Positions 57,402 through 64,000 of a DNA stretch of 64,000 nt are shown here, one piece after another (positions within the stretch are counted from its first letter, which is position 1; every line of letters starts with the position of its first letter). Origin of the DNA: UBA9676 sp036522155 (GTDB lineage Bacteria > Actinomycetota > Actinomycetes > Streptosporangiales > Streptosporangiaceae); assembly GCA_036522155.1 (NCBI GenBank), contig DATDGI010000194.1, positions 8,429 to 72,428 on the forward strand. The letters are read 5' to 3'. The position numbers and the translations under genes are program-made. Under the pieces are notes generated by a model. That model had not been told where the DNA came from and made no database searches. It saw only the letters and a program-made list of their open reading frames with translations.

Positions 57402-58079
57402 ATGTCACCGAGGAAACCTGCTGTCCTGCGCGGCGGCGACGGGCCGGGCCTGCGCGAGCATCTCATCGCCACCGCCGCCCGGCTGATCGACGAGCGCGGC
57501 AGCGCGGGCCTGTCCGTCCGGGATATCGCCGCGGCGGCGCAGGTGGCGGACGGGGTGCTCTACAACTACTTCGAGGACAAGGAAGACCTGCTCGCGCACG
57601 CGCTGCTGGCGCACGTCGCCGCCGTCATGTCCGGCCTGGCCCCGATGCCCCCGGCCGGGACCGGCACGGTGGCTGGCAACCTTGAGGTGTTCATCGGCAG
57701 CGGCCTGGCCACGCTGGCGGGGGTCGTGCCCGCCTTCGTCGGCCTGCTGTCGCAGCCCAAGGTGCTCACCCGTTTCCACGCCATGGTGGGCGGCGACCCG
57801 GCGTTCGGCGCCGGGCCGGAGCCGCAGGCCGGGTCCGGCGGCGGTGAGGGACTGCCCGCGATCCTCGCCCGCTATCTGCGCGCGGAGCAGGAACTTGGCC
57901 GGGTCGGCGCGGCCGCCGACATCGACGCGGCCACCAAGCTGGTCGTCGGCGCGATGCACGGCGAGGTGCTGCCCGGAGCGCTGTTCAGCCCGCAGGGCCG
58001 CCCGGCCGCTCCTCCCCCGGGCCTGCCCGCCCGGCTCGCGGCCGCCGCCCTGGCCGGCCTCGCGCCATCATCCCGGTAA
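57402..58079 (+). CDS. TetR-family transcriptional regulator
   Basis: A 225-residue repressor from the ATG at 57402 (MSPRKPAVLRGGDG). The HTH is LREHLIATAARLIDERGSAGLSVRDIAAAAQVADGVLYNYFEDKEDLLAHALL. The ligand domain (about 80-225) is Ala/Gly/Pro-rich and contains LARYLRAEQELGRVGAAADIDAATKLVVGAMHG. GGAG precedes the chosen ATG; the frame is open upstream but would run through the palindromic operator. No target gene is adjacent, because the next operon converges on it, so self-regulation is the only visible circuit. Confidence 0.87.
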   Translation: MSPRKPAVLRGGDGPGLREHLIATAARLIDERGSAGLSVRDIAAAAQVADGVLYNYFEDKEDLLAHALLAHVAAVMSGLAPMPPAGTGTVAGNLEVFIGSGLATLAGVVPAFVGLLSQPKVLTRFHAMVGGDPAFGAGPEPQAGSGGGEGLPAILARYLRAEQELGRVGAAADIDAATKLVVGAMHGEVLPGALFSPQGRPAAPPPGLPARLAAAALAGLAPSSR

Positions 58080-58115
58080 TCCGATCATCCGCGCCGGCCG
58101 CCTGCCACCCGGTGC

Positions 58116-58541
58116 TCAGCCGGGCACCGCCTGGCTCAGTTCCACCAGGTGGCCGTCCGGGTCGCGGAGGAAGCAGCGGATCTCCGCGCCCCAGTCGTGC
58201 GGCGGGGTGAGGAAGACGGCGCCGCGGGCGCGGAGCGCGTCATAAGCTGCGCGGCAGTCCGCGACCCGCAGCGTCATCGCGTGGCTTACCTGGTCCGGAT
58301 CCGGCGGGGCCGCGAAGGTCACGCCCGGCTTGTCGGCGGTCGGGCCGCCGCCGCTCACCAGCAGCAGCCAGGTGCCGGCGAACCGGAGCACCACGCTGGT
58401 CTCCCCGTACTCCCGGTACAGTTCCGCGCCCAGCACATCCACCCAGAAGTCACGGGACCGGGCCGGGGCGGTCACCACCAGGATGTGGGTGACCGCCACG
58501 TCGGGCCCGAGCGGGCTGGCCGGAGACTGCACGCCTGTCAC
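58116..58541 (-). CDS. VOC-family (glyoxalase-like) protein
   Basis: A 141-residue protein with the VOC halves VTHILVVTAPARSRDFWVDVLG and WGAEIRCFLRDPDGHLVELSQ. Both ends keep a His/Glu metal pair (His in THIL, Glu in LVELSQ). The GTG start overlaps the stop of the ABC permease gene (58538-58541), so this is the last gene of the five-gene exporter operon. A resistance role, as in bleomycin-binding proteins, is suggested by that position. Confidence 0.82.
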   Translation of the reverse strand: MTGVQSPASPLGPDVAVTHILVVTAPARSRDFWVDVLGAELYREYGETSVVLRFAGTWLLLVSGGGPTADKPGVTFAAPPDPDQVSHAMTLRVADCRAAYDALRARGAVFLTPPHDWGAEIRCFLRDPDGHLVELSQAVPG

Positions 58542-59332
58542 CGTATCGGGTCACGGGTGAACAGCTTGCGCGACCACAGGTAGCCGAGCAGCGTGATCGC
58601 GGCGCACCAGGCGACGGCGACCACCGCGTTGTCGCCGATCGGGGTGCCGAAGAACAGCCCCCGCAGCGTCTCGGTGACCGACGTGAACGGCTGGTATTCG
58701 GCGAAGGCGCGCACACCGGCCGGCATCGACTGGGTGGGCACGAAACCGCTGCTCAGGAACGGCAGAATGGTCAGGAACAGCGGGGTGTTGCTGGCGCTCT
58801 CGACGCTCTTGGCCGCCAGGCCGAGCGCCACCGTCAGCCAGGTGAGCGCGTAGGTGATCATCGCCAGGACACCGGCGGCCGCCAGCCAGGCCAGCGGGCC
58901 GGTAGTGGGCCGGAACCCGACCAGCAGCGCCACGGCCACCACGACCACGAGGCCGAAGAAGGTCTTGATCATGCTGCCGAGCACGTGGCCGGTCAGCACC
59001 GAGACCCGGGCGATAGCCATGGTCCGGAACCGGGCCATGATGCCCTCGGTCATGTCCATGGCCACCGACACCGCTGTGCCCTGGGCGGCCGTGGCCACGG
59101 TCATCAGCAGGATGCCCGGGATCACGTAGTTGATGTAGACGTCGCGGCCACCGGTCCCGCCGCTGATCCCGGCGGCCAGCGTGCCGCCGAAGACGTACGC
59201 GAACAGCAGCAGGAAGACCACCGGCATGCCGGCCACCAGGACGGTCAGGGACGGGTACCGCCGCATGTGCTTCAGGCTGCGGCGCAGCATGGTCGCCGAA
59301 TCGGTGACGGCCAGGGAAAGGGTGCTCATCAC
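58538..59332 (-). CDS. ABC-2 type (DrrB-like) exporter permease
   Basis: A 264-residue membrane protein with six hydrophobic segments and the ABC-2 signature: SLKHMRRYPSLTVLVAGMPVVFLLLFAYVFGG, then INYVIPGILLMTVATAAQGTAVSVAMDMTEGIMARFRTM and FLSSGFVPTQSMPAGVRAFAEYQPFTSV. It forms the membrane half of a drug or lipid exporter with the ATPase encoded upstream (ATGA overlap, 59329-59332). Confidence 0.92.
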   Translation of the reverse strand: MMSTLSLAVTDSATMLRRSLKHMRRYPSLTVLVAGMPVVFLLLFAYVFGGTLAAGISGGTGGRDVYINYVIPGILLMTVATAAQGTAVSVAMDMTEGIMARFRTMAIARVSVLTGHVLGSMIKTFFGLVVVVAVALLVGFRPTTGPLAWLAAAGVLAMITYALTWLTVALGLAAKSVESASNTPLFLTILPFLSSGFVPTQSMPAGVRAFAEYQPFTSVTETLRGLFFGTPIGDNAVVAVAWCAAITLLGYLWSRKLFTRDPIR

Positions 59333-60288
59333 TCTGCTTCTTTCTGTGTGCTGGGGCTGCCGGTGAGGGCGAAGAAGACGTCGTCGAGGTCAGGCGTGTG
59401 GATCGACAGGTCGTCCGGCTCGATCTGCGCGCCGTCGAGCTTGTCGAGCACGGCCCGCAGCGACCGGAGGTTCCCGTCGGTGGGCACCTGCAGGGCCAGG
59501 GCCTCGTCGTCGCGGGCGGCCGTACCAAGGACGCGGGCGGCCGATGCCAGCTCGCCCGGGCTGGCGAACTGGAGCCGGATGTGGCCACCCGGGATTCGCT
59601 GCTTGAGCTCCCCGGGGGTGCCCTCGGCCACGATCCGGCCGTGGTCGAGTACCGCGATCCGGTCGGCGAGCTGATCGGCCTCGTCCAGGTACTGCGTGGT
59701 GAGGAAGATCGTGACGCCATCGGCGGCGAGATCACGGATGATCTCCCACATGGTGCGGCGGGCGCGCGGGTCAAGCCCGGTGGTCGGCTCGTCCAGGAAG
59801 ATCACCCGCGGGTCGCCGGTGAGGGTCATGGCCAGGTCGAGCCGGCGCCGCATGCCGCCCGAGTAGGTCGAGGCCGCCTTGCTGGCCACGTCGGTCAGGC
59901 CGAACCGGTTGAGCAGGGCGGCGGTCCGCTGCCGCCGCTGCTGGCGGCCCAGGTGGTGCAGGTCCGCCATCAGCAGCAGGTTCTCCTCGCCGGTCAGGAG
60001 GTTGTCCACGGCCGAGAACTGGCCGGTGACCCCGATCGCGGCGCGGACCGCGTCGGGCTCCCTGGCCAGGTCGTGCCCGGCCACCCGCATCTCCCCCGCG
60101 TCCGCGGTGATCAGGGTGGACAGGATGTACACCATCGTGGTCTTGCCCGCGCCGTTGGGGCCGAGCAGCGAGAAGATCGTCCCCTCGGGGACGTTCAGGT
60201 CGATGCCGTCCAGCACCACCTTGCTGCCGAAGGACTTGCGCAGCCCGGTCACCGTGATCGCCGGCCGGGTCGCCACTGTCGTTGTCAT
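59329..60288 (-). CDS. DrrA-like ABC exporter ATP-binding protein
   Basis: A 319-residue ATPase. Walker A is GPNGAGKTT (43-51), the signature YSGGMRRRLDLA (142-153) and Walker B IFLDEPTTGLD (about 163-173). A C-terminal extension (about 235-319) matches the daunorubicin-resistance DrrA type. It energises the permease encoded downstream. The DUF4097 protein gene lies 19 bp upstream in the same operon. This RHH-DUF4097-ATPase-permease order is common in actinomycetes. Confidence 0.93.
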   Translation of the reverse strand: MTTTVATRPAITVTGLRKSFGSKVVLDGIDLNVPEGTIFSLLGPNGAGKTTMVYILSTLITADAGEMRVAGHDLAREPDAVRAAIGVTGQFSAVDNLLTGEENLLLMADLHHLGRQQRRQRTAALLNRFGLTDVASKAASTYSGGMRRRLDLAMTLTGDPRVIFLDEPTTGLDPRARRTMWEIIRDLAADGVTIFLTTQYLDEADQLADRIAVLDHGRIVAEGTPGELKQRIPGGHIRLQFASPGELASAARVLGTAARDDEALALQVPTDGNLRSLRAVLDKLDGAQIEPDDLSIHTPDLDDVFFALTGSPSTQKEAE

Positions 60289-60307
60289 AGCTTCTCCTTG
60301 AGCGAGG

Positions 60308-61102
60308 TCAGGCCCGGCGGATCAGGATGTCGCCGTAGCTGGTGGATGCGCGCACGTCGGCGGTCTCGGCGGAGGCCGCGGGGCCGGACGACGCAGCCAG
60401 GTCATTGAGGACCCGGCCGAACTTGGTGGACACGTCGAGCCGGGCGGCGGTGCCGTTACGGATACCGATCTCGATCTCGCCGAAGCTGGTCCGGAGCGAG
60501 GCCGAGCCGCGGACGATCTCACCGACCCGGACGTCGCCATAGGAGGTGCTGGCGGCGAGGCTGGCCCCCGCATGGCCGACCTCGATGTCGCCGCTGGCCG
60601 TGTGCACCCGCAGGTCGCCGCCGATCTCGCCGATCCAGCAGTCGCCGTTGGAGTTCTTGACCACCGCACTGCCGTCGATCGCGCCCAGCTGCACCTTGCC
60701 GGTGCCGGTGCTGACGTCGGCGGGCCCGGCCGCACGGTCCACGGCGATGTCGCCGAGCCCGGTCTTGACCCGGCATTCGCCGATCCGGCCCCGGCAGTGG
60801 AAGGTCGCCGCGCCGGCGTCGCCGCGCAGATGCGAGCCGGTGGGCAGCTCGATGACCAGGTCGACCGAGCCGGTCTTGCCGAACACGCTGAGCGCGCGTG
60901 GCTTCGGCGTCCTGACCAGCAGCTGGCCGGCCGCGTACTCGACCTGGGTCTGCTCCGCGGCCCGTACGTCGCTCTCACTGGCCTGGTTGGTGGGGCGCAC
61001 GTCCACGACCGTGTCGGTGCGGTCGCTGGCCGCGATGCGGACGTCGCCGAGGCCGAGGTCGATCGTGACCGAAATCGGCTCGGGGGTGTCGAAGGTGGGC
61101 AT
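60308..61102 (-). CDS. DUF4097 (putative adhesin-type) beta-helix protein
   Basis: A 264-residue protein made of short beta-strand repeats with a G-D-I/V rhythm: VKTGLGDIAVDRAAG, STGTGKVQLGAIDGSAVV, VHTASGDIEVGHAGASLAAS, STSYGDVRVGEIVRG, STSYGDILIRRA. This is the DUF4097 right-handed helix. There is no signal peptide, so it is cytoplasmic here. It is encoded between the RHH regulator (11 bp) and the ABC ATPase (19 bp), and probably acts as an accessory of the exporter; the mechanism is unknown. Confidence 0.88.
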   Translation of the reverse strand: MPTFDTPEPISVTIDLGLGDVRIAASDRTDTVVDVRPTNQASESDVRAAEQTQVEYAAGQLLVRTPKPRALSVFGKTGSVDLVIELPTGSHLRGDAGAATFHCRGRIGECRVKTGLGDIAVDRAAGPADVSTGTGKVQLGAIDGSAVVKNSNGDCWIGEIGGDLRVHTASGDIEVGHAGASLAASTSYGDVRVGEIVRGSASLRTSFGEIEIGIRNGTAARLDVSTKFGRVLNDLAASSGPAASAETADVRASTSYGDILIRRA

Positions 61103-61113
61103 GGCATTGACTC

Positions 61114-61623
61114 CTAACTGACCCAGCCGGTGTAGTGCTGACCGCCCCACGGCGTGCGCCGGGCCGCCCGGCCGCCGGGGTCGCCGGGGTCGCCGGACTC
61201 CAGCGCGGCCGAGGCCGCCCGGACCAGCCAGGCGTTGACCGAGAGCCCGGCCTGGCCGGCGGCTTCCTCGATGCGGCCCTTGAGATGCTCGGTGAGGCGG
61301 AAGCTGATCCGCGCGTTCGCGCCTTCCTCCGGGTCGACCGGCGGCGCGGCGGCCGGCGTACCGGGCTCGCCGAAGCCGGCCGGCGGCGGCGTCACCACGA
61401 AGGTCGGCTCGCGCCCGCGCAGCCGCAGATCCACAGATCCGGGGGCGAGGTCACGGGTGATCTCGGCCGCCGCCGCCGACAGCGCATCGAGCAGGACGAG
61501 CCACACCGCCGACTCCAGCGGCGCGGTGAGCCGCTCGGCCAGCGCGCGGGCGTCGTCCCCGCCGGCTTCCGCGGCCACCGCCAGCTCCTGGCGGAGGCTG
61601 CTGACATACTGCGTGAGGTCCAT
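61114..61623 (-). CDS. Ribbon-helix-helix (HicB-like) regulator heading the exporter operon
   Basis: A 169-residue protein. The N-terminal two thirds are helical and Ala-rich with a Pro-rich hinge (about 78-100); the ribbon-helix-helix fold is at 104-142 (ARISFRLTEHLKGRIEEAAG, then SVNAWLVRAASAALE). RHH proteins bind DNA as dimers in tandem. Annotated relatives are called HicB-type antitoxins, but no toxin gene is present; the partner genes are a DUF4097 protein and an ABC exporter. A row of TGACRTCAT boxes starts at its own ATG and extends upstream, so it probably represses its operon. Confidence 0.82.
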   Translation of the reverse strand: MDLTQYVSSLRQELAVAAEAGGDDARALAERLTAPLESAVWLVLLDALSAAAAEITRDLAPGSVDLRLRGREPTFVVTPPPAGFGEPGTPAAAPPVDPEEGANARISFRLTEHLKGRIEEAAGQAGLSVNAWLVRAASAALESGDPGDPGGRAARRTPWGGQHYTGWVS

Positions 61624-61685
61624 GACGTCATGATGACATCATCTTGACGTCATTGCAAGTCATTCCAACGCCAGCTTGACATCAT
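61623..61685. promoter_or_regulatory. Array of TGACRTCAT boxes (probable RHH operator)
   Basis: The 9-base motif TGAC(G/A)TCAT occurs at 61623-61631, 61634-61642, 61645-61653 and 61677-61685, with a degenerate copy at 61655-61663. The steps are 11, 11 and 32 bp, about one and three helical turns. The first box overlaps the start codon of the RHH gene. Confidence 0.75.
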
Positions 61686-61742
61686 CATGGCAGCGCCGAG
61701 ACGCCAAGGCTCAGAAGGGCATGGCAAGGGAAGGTACTTAAC

Positions 61743-61771
61743 TTGACAGCTAACTAACCATATGGTTAAGT
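61743..61771 (+). promoter_or_regulatory. arsR-type promoter with palindromic operator; leaderless transcript predicted
   Basis: TTGACA (61743-61748), 17-bp spacer, TTAAGT (61766-61771). The perfect 14-bp palindrome TAACCATATGGTTA (61755-61768) covers the spacer and -10. The start point, 7 bases after the -10, coincides with the ATG at 61778. Confidence 0.65.
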
Positions 61772-61777
61772 ATGGCC

Positions 61778-62125
61778 ATGATCCCTGACCGGCTGGACGC
61801 GACGTTCACGGCGCTGGCCGATCCGACCCGGCGGGCCATCGTGGCCCGGCTGGCGGCCGGGGATGCCACCGTGAACGAGCTGGCCGCGCCGTTCAGCATG
61901 TCCCTGCCGGGCATCTCCAAGCACCTGAAGGTGCTGGAGCGCTGCGGGCTCATCTCCCGCACCCGGCACGCCCAGTTCCGGCCCTGCCACCTGCGGGCCG
62001 AGGCGCTCGACGAGGCCCTGGGCTGGATCGAGGAGAACCGGCGGATCTGGGCCGAGCGGTTCGACAAGCTCGACGCCCACCTGCGCGGCCTGCAGCAAAG
62101 CGCACCCGACAGGAGACGATCATGA
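61778..62125 (+). CDS. ArsR-family transcriptional regulator
   Basis: A 115-residue winged-helix repressor: DATFTALADPTRRAIVARLAAGDATVNELAAPFSMSLPGISKHLKVLERCGLI, then SRTRHAQFRPCHL. It belongs to the group that pairs with SRPBCC (AHSA1) genes rather than the metal-sensing group; the ELAAPF motif lacks the ELCVCD cysteines. The ATG at 61778 is favoured over the one at 61772, because the predicted transcript begins there and the earlier codon lies against the -10 element. It overlaps the next gene by ATGA (62122-62125). Confidence 0.88.
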   Translation: MIPDRLDATFTALADPTRRAIVARLAAGDATVNELAAPFSMSLPGISKHLKVLERCGLISRTRHAQFRPCHLRAEALDEALGWIEENRRIWAERFDKLDAHLRGLQQSAPDRRRS

Positions 62126-62571
62126 CTGACCAGGCGCTGGGCGAGCTCAGCTTCGCCCGGGTCTTCGACGCGCCGCGCGAACTGGTCTTCCGCTGCCTGA
62201 TCGACCCGGAGCACCTGACCCACTTCTGGGGCCCGGCCGGGGTGAGCGCGCCGCTGGCCCACATCACGGTTGACCCCCGCCCGGGCGGCGTGTTCGAGAC
62301 CGTCATGGTCAGCGATGCCGACGGCAGCCAGTACCCGACCCGGGCCGTCTACGTCGAGGTCACCGAGCCGGAGCGGCTGGTGTGGACCGAGACGCACAGC
62401 GGGATGACGGTAACCGCCACCCTCACCGACCTCGGCGGCTCGCGCACCGAGATCCGCATCCACCAGGCCAATGTGCCGGCTGCGTTCCTCACCCCGCAGG
62501 CGCAGGCCGGATTCCTGACCTCACTCGACCGTTTCGCCGGCTATCTGGCCGGGATCACACACCAGAGGTGA
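62122..62571 (+). CDS. SRPBCC (AHSA1/START-like) domain protein
   Basis: A 149-residue helix-grip protein: SFARVFDAPRELVFRCLIDPEHLTHFWGPAGV, DPRPGGVFETVMVSDADG, then GGSRTEIRIHQANVPAAF and a C-terminal helix TSLDRFAGYLAGI. It should bind a hydrophobic ligand. ArsR plus SRPBCC pairs are common in actinomycetes; the regulator is translated with it. The DinB-fold gene follows 5 bp downstream. Confidence 0.9.
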   Translation: MTDQALGELSFARVFDAPRELVFRCLIDPEHLTHFWGPAGVSAPLAHITVDPRPGGVFETVMVSDADGSQYPTRAVYVEVTEPERLVWTETHSGMTVTATLTDLGGSRTEIRIHQANVPAAFLTPQAQAGFLTSLDRFAGYLAGITHQR

Positions 62572-62576
62572 CAGAC

Positions 62577-63203
62577 ATGCCGACCGCAACCATCACCGAC
62601 CTCATCGCAGCCGAACGGCAGGCGCTCGCGACTCTCCTGTCCGGGCTGCCGCCGCAGCAGTGGGACGCGCCGACGCTGTGCGCCGGCTGGCGGGTGCGCG
62701 AGGTGGTCGCGCACATCACCATGCCGTTCCGCTACTCCCCCGACCAGTACCTGCGCGAACTGGCCGAGTGGCAGGGCGACTTCGACCGGATGTCCGACCA
62801 CTGCGCCCGGCGTGACGCGGCCGTGCCGGTGGCCGAACTGGTGGCCGCGGTGGCGGACAACGTGCACCACCCGTGGCAGCCCCCGGGCGGCGGGTACGAG
62901 GCGGCACTGACCCACGACGTCATCCACGGGCTTGACATCACCGTGCCGCTGGGCACCGGGCGCCGGGTGCCGGAGCCGCATCTGATCGCCGTGCTGGACA
63001 CGCTCACCGCGCGGGGCGGCGGCGCGGTCTTCGGCACCGACCTGGCCGGGGTGGAACTGCGGGCCGACGACCTGGACTGGTCGCTCGGGTCCGGCGAGCC
63101 GGTGTCCGGCCTGGCCCAGCACCTGCTGCTGGCCATGGCCGGCCGGAAGCTGCCGGCCGGCCTGCTGCGCGGGAACCAGGCCGGGCGGTTCAGCGCGCCG
63201 TAG
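62577..63203 (+). CDS. DinB-fold, mycothiol-dependent maleylpyruvate isomerase family protein
   Basis: A 208-residue protein: LIAAERQALATLLSGLPPQQWDAPTLCAGWRVREVVAHITMPF, with the first metal His, and ALTHDVIHGLDITVPLG, with the second cluster. The C-terminal part (about 150-208) resembles the SCP2-like domain (LAGVELRADDLDWSLGSGEPVSG). It is the third gene of the arsR-SRPBCC operon. The substrate is unknown. Confidence 0.85.
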   Translation: MPTATITDLIAAERQALATLLSGLPPQQWDAPTLCAGWRVREVVAHITMPFRYSPDQYLRELAEWQGDFDRMSDHCARRDAAVPVAELVAAVADNVHHPWQPPGGGYEAALTHDVIHGLDITVPLGTGRRVPEPHLIAVLDTLTARGGGAVFGTDLAGVELRADDLDWSLGSGEPVSGLAQHLLLAMAGRKLPAGLLRGNQAGRFSAP

Positions 63204-63247
63204 CCGAGGCGCACGCACCCGCGGTGCCCACCCGGCAGGATGGAGCC

Positions 63248-64000
63248 ATGGGCAGCGCAGGCAGCCGGCGGCGGGCCGCTATCGGGGCGGCCGGGGCTGC
63301 CGCCGCGGCCGCGTTGCTGCCGGCCCTGTCCGAGGTCCGGATCGGGCCGGCCGCCCGGCGGCTGACCGAGCGGTGGCGGCAGGTGCCGGTCGAGCCACGC
63401 GGGACGGCCCAGCTCGGGATCAGCTTCCGGCCGCTGCAAGCGGAGGCGCTCGGGCTCGACCCGGAGGACGCGCTGCGCACGCTGCTGGGCTACCCGTTCG
63501 GCCTGATCCGGCTGGCCGCCTACTGGGACCGGCTGGAGCCCGGGCCGGGCCAGTTCCAGCCGGACGAGCTTGACCGCCAGCTGGACGCGGCCGAGAAAGC
63601 CGGCAAGCAGGTCATCATCTGCGTCGGTGCGGTCAAGGCGTTCGGCTACCCCGAATACTTCGTGCCGGCGCACCGGCTCGACCGGCCACTGCCCGAGGGC
63701 ACGCTGATCACGCCGGACGGGCAGGAGCGCCTGCTGGCCGCGGCCACCGAGTACCTCACGAAGGTGGTGCAGCGGTACGCCGGCCGCGAGTCGGTCATCT
63801 GCTGGCAGGTCGAGCACGAGGCGGTCGACCCGCTCGGGCTGGAGCATTCCTGGCGGCTGGCCGAGGCGTTCGTCCGGGCCGAGGTGGCCGCGGTCCGGGC
63901 CGCCGATCCCACCCGGCCGGTCATGCTGAACGGCTTCCTGCCCACCTCGGCCCCGGTCGCGCTGATGCAGTGGTGGCGCACCCGCGACCAGGGCGACTCG
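63248..64000 (+). CDS. Glycoside-hydrolase-like TIM-barrel protein (5' part, runs off the window)
   Basis: 251 codons are present with no stop before the window edge. After an Ala-rich hydrophobic N-terminus (RRRAAIGAAGAAAAAALLPAL, likely a signal or anchor) the sequence has TIM-barrel landmarks: LGISFRPLQAEALGLDPEDAL, LIRLAAYWDRLEPGPGQFQPDELDRQLDAAEKAGKQVIICVG and ICWQVEHEAVDPLG, where the Glu after strand 4 is the likely acid/base of clan GH-A enzymes (families such as 5, 35 or 42). It would act on a polysaccharide or glycoside outside the cell. Family assignment needs the missing C-terminus. Confidence 0.7.
   Translation, partial: MGSAGSRRRAAIGAAGAAAAAALLPALSEVRIGPAARRLTERWRQVPVEPRGTAQLGISFRPLQAEALGLDPEDALRTLLGYPFGLIRLAAYWDRLEPGPGQFQPDELDRQLDAAEKAGKQVIICVGAVKAFGYPEYFVPAHRLDRPLPEGTLITPDGQERLLAAATEYLTKVVQRYAGRESVICWQVEHEAVDPLGLEHSWRLAEAFVRAEVAAVRAADPTRPVMLNGFLPTSAPVALMQWWRTRDQGDS

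Overview
This is a high-GC chromosome segment from an actinomycete. The evidence is GC-ended codons throughout, frequent GTG (and one TTG) starts, an rpmG-tRNA-Met pair, a DUF222/HNH protein, DUF3558-like and COG4315 lipoproteins, and four DinB-fold proteins of the mycothiol-dependent maleylpyruvate isomerase family. The order within Actinomycetota cannot be settled from this sequence alone; a streptosporangial or similar soil actinomycete fits. No phage, transposase, plasmid or CRISPR signature was found.

Layout. (1) 0-8.7 kb: 5' part of rpmG and tRNA-Met (CAU) on the minus strand, then housekeeping and hypothetical genes: a beta-lactamase-fold lipoprotein, an overlapping dehydrogenase/SpoU methyltransferase pair, a DUF3291 protein, an LVIVD-repeat protein, a DUF222/HNH protein, a broken ltrA gene and a FadR-type GntR regulator. 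(2) 8.7-23.3 kb: an unassigned catabolic island with a split transketolase, an M24 'pita-bread' protein with a damaged metal site, a beta-hydroxyacid dehydrogenase, a LigAB-type ring-cleavage dioxygenase, a citryl-CoA-lyase-like protein, a CaiB CoA-transferase, an IclR regulator, an amidohydrolase, an MDR reductase and a ribose-type ABC importer. Palindromes built from TGTCCG/CGGACA lie before both transcription units that diverge around iclR, which ties them into one regulon. (3) 23.3-31.1 kb: small unrelated genes, including a zinc-ribbon/seven-repeat membrane protein with a long Glu-Pro-Ala linker, a CadD-like transporter, VOC proteins, an isochorismatase and a thioesterase. (4) 31.2-33.3 kb: a TetR repressor and DHA2 drug exporter sharing an operator; the tetR transcript looks leaderless.

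(5) 33.3-43.3 kb: a divergent amine/amino-acid catabolic locus: choline-kinase-like phosphotransferase, dimethylglycine-dehydrogenase-like flavoprotein, L-serine dehydratase and SIS-domain protein on one strand, APC permease and HutC-type GntR on the other. Two GTCTAGAC boxes lie in the divergent promoter region. A nitrilase-family and an alpha/beta hydrolase follow. (6) 43.3-57.3 kb: small regulators and lipoproteins, an ECF sigma factor overlapping a DinB-fold partner, a MecA-type penicillin-binding protein, a methyltransferase/HxlR pair, a stand-alone LigD-type polymerase domain and an HtrA-like protease. (7) 57.3-64 kb: a TetR gene preceded by a 44-bp palindrome, a five-gene exporter operon headed by a ribbon-helix-helix protein and a periodic operator array, an ArsR-SRPBCC-DinB operon with a probable leaderless promoter, and the start of a glycoside hydrolase.

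The most distinctive items are the 14-unit GGGVTS repeat inside the transketolase C-subunit, the uncharacterised 8.7-23.3 kb regulon, and several unusually clear operator architectures (IclR palindromes, the TetR 44-mer, the RHH array with 11-bp steps). No stretch of more than 300 bp lacks a gene; the largest gaps (about 268 bp before 50034, 231 bp before 39284, 191 bp before 17356) are covered in the neighbouring entries.
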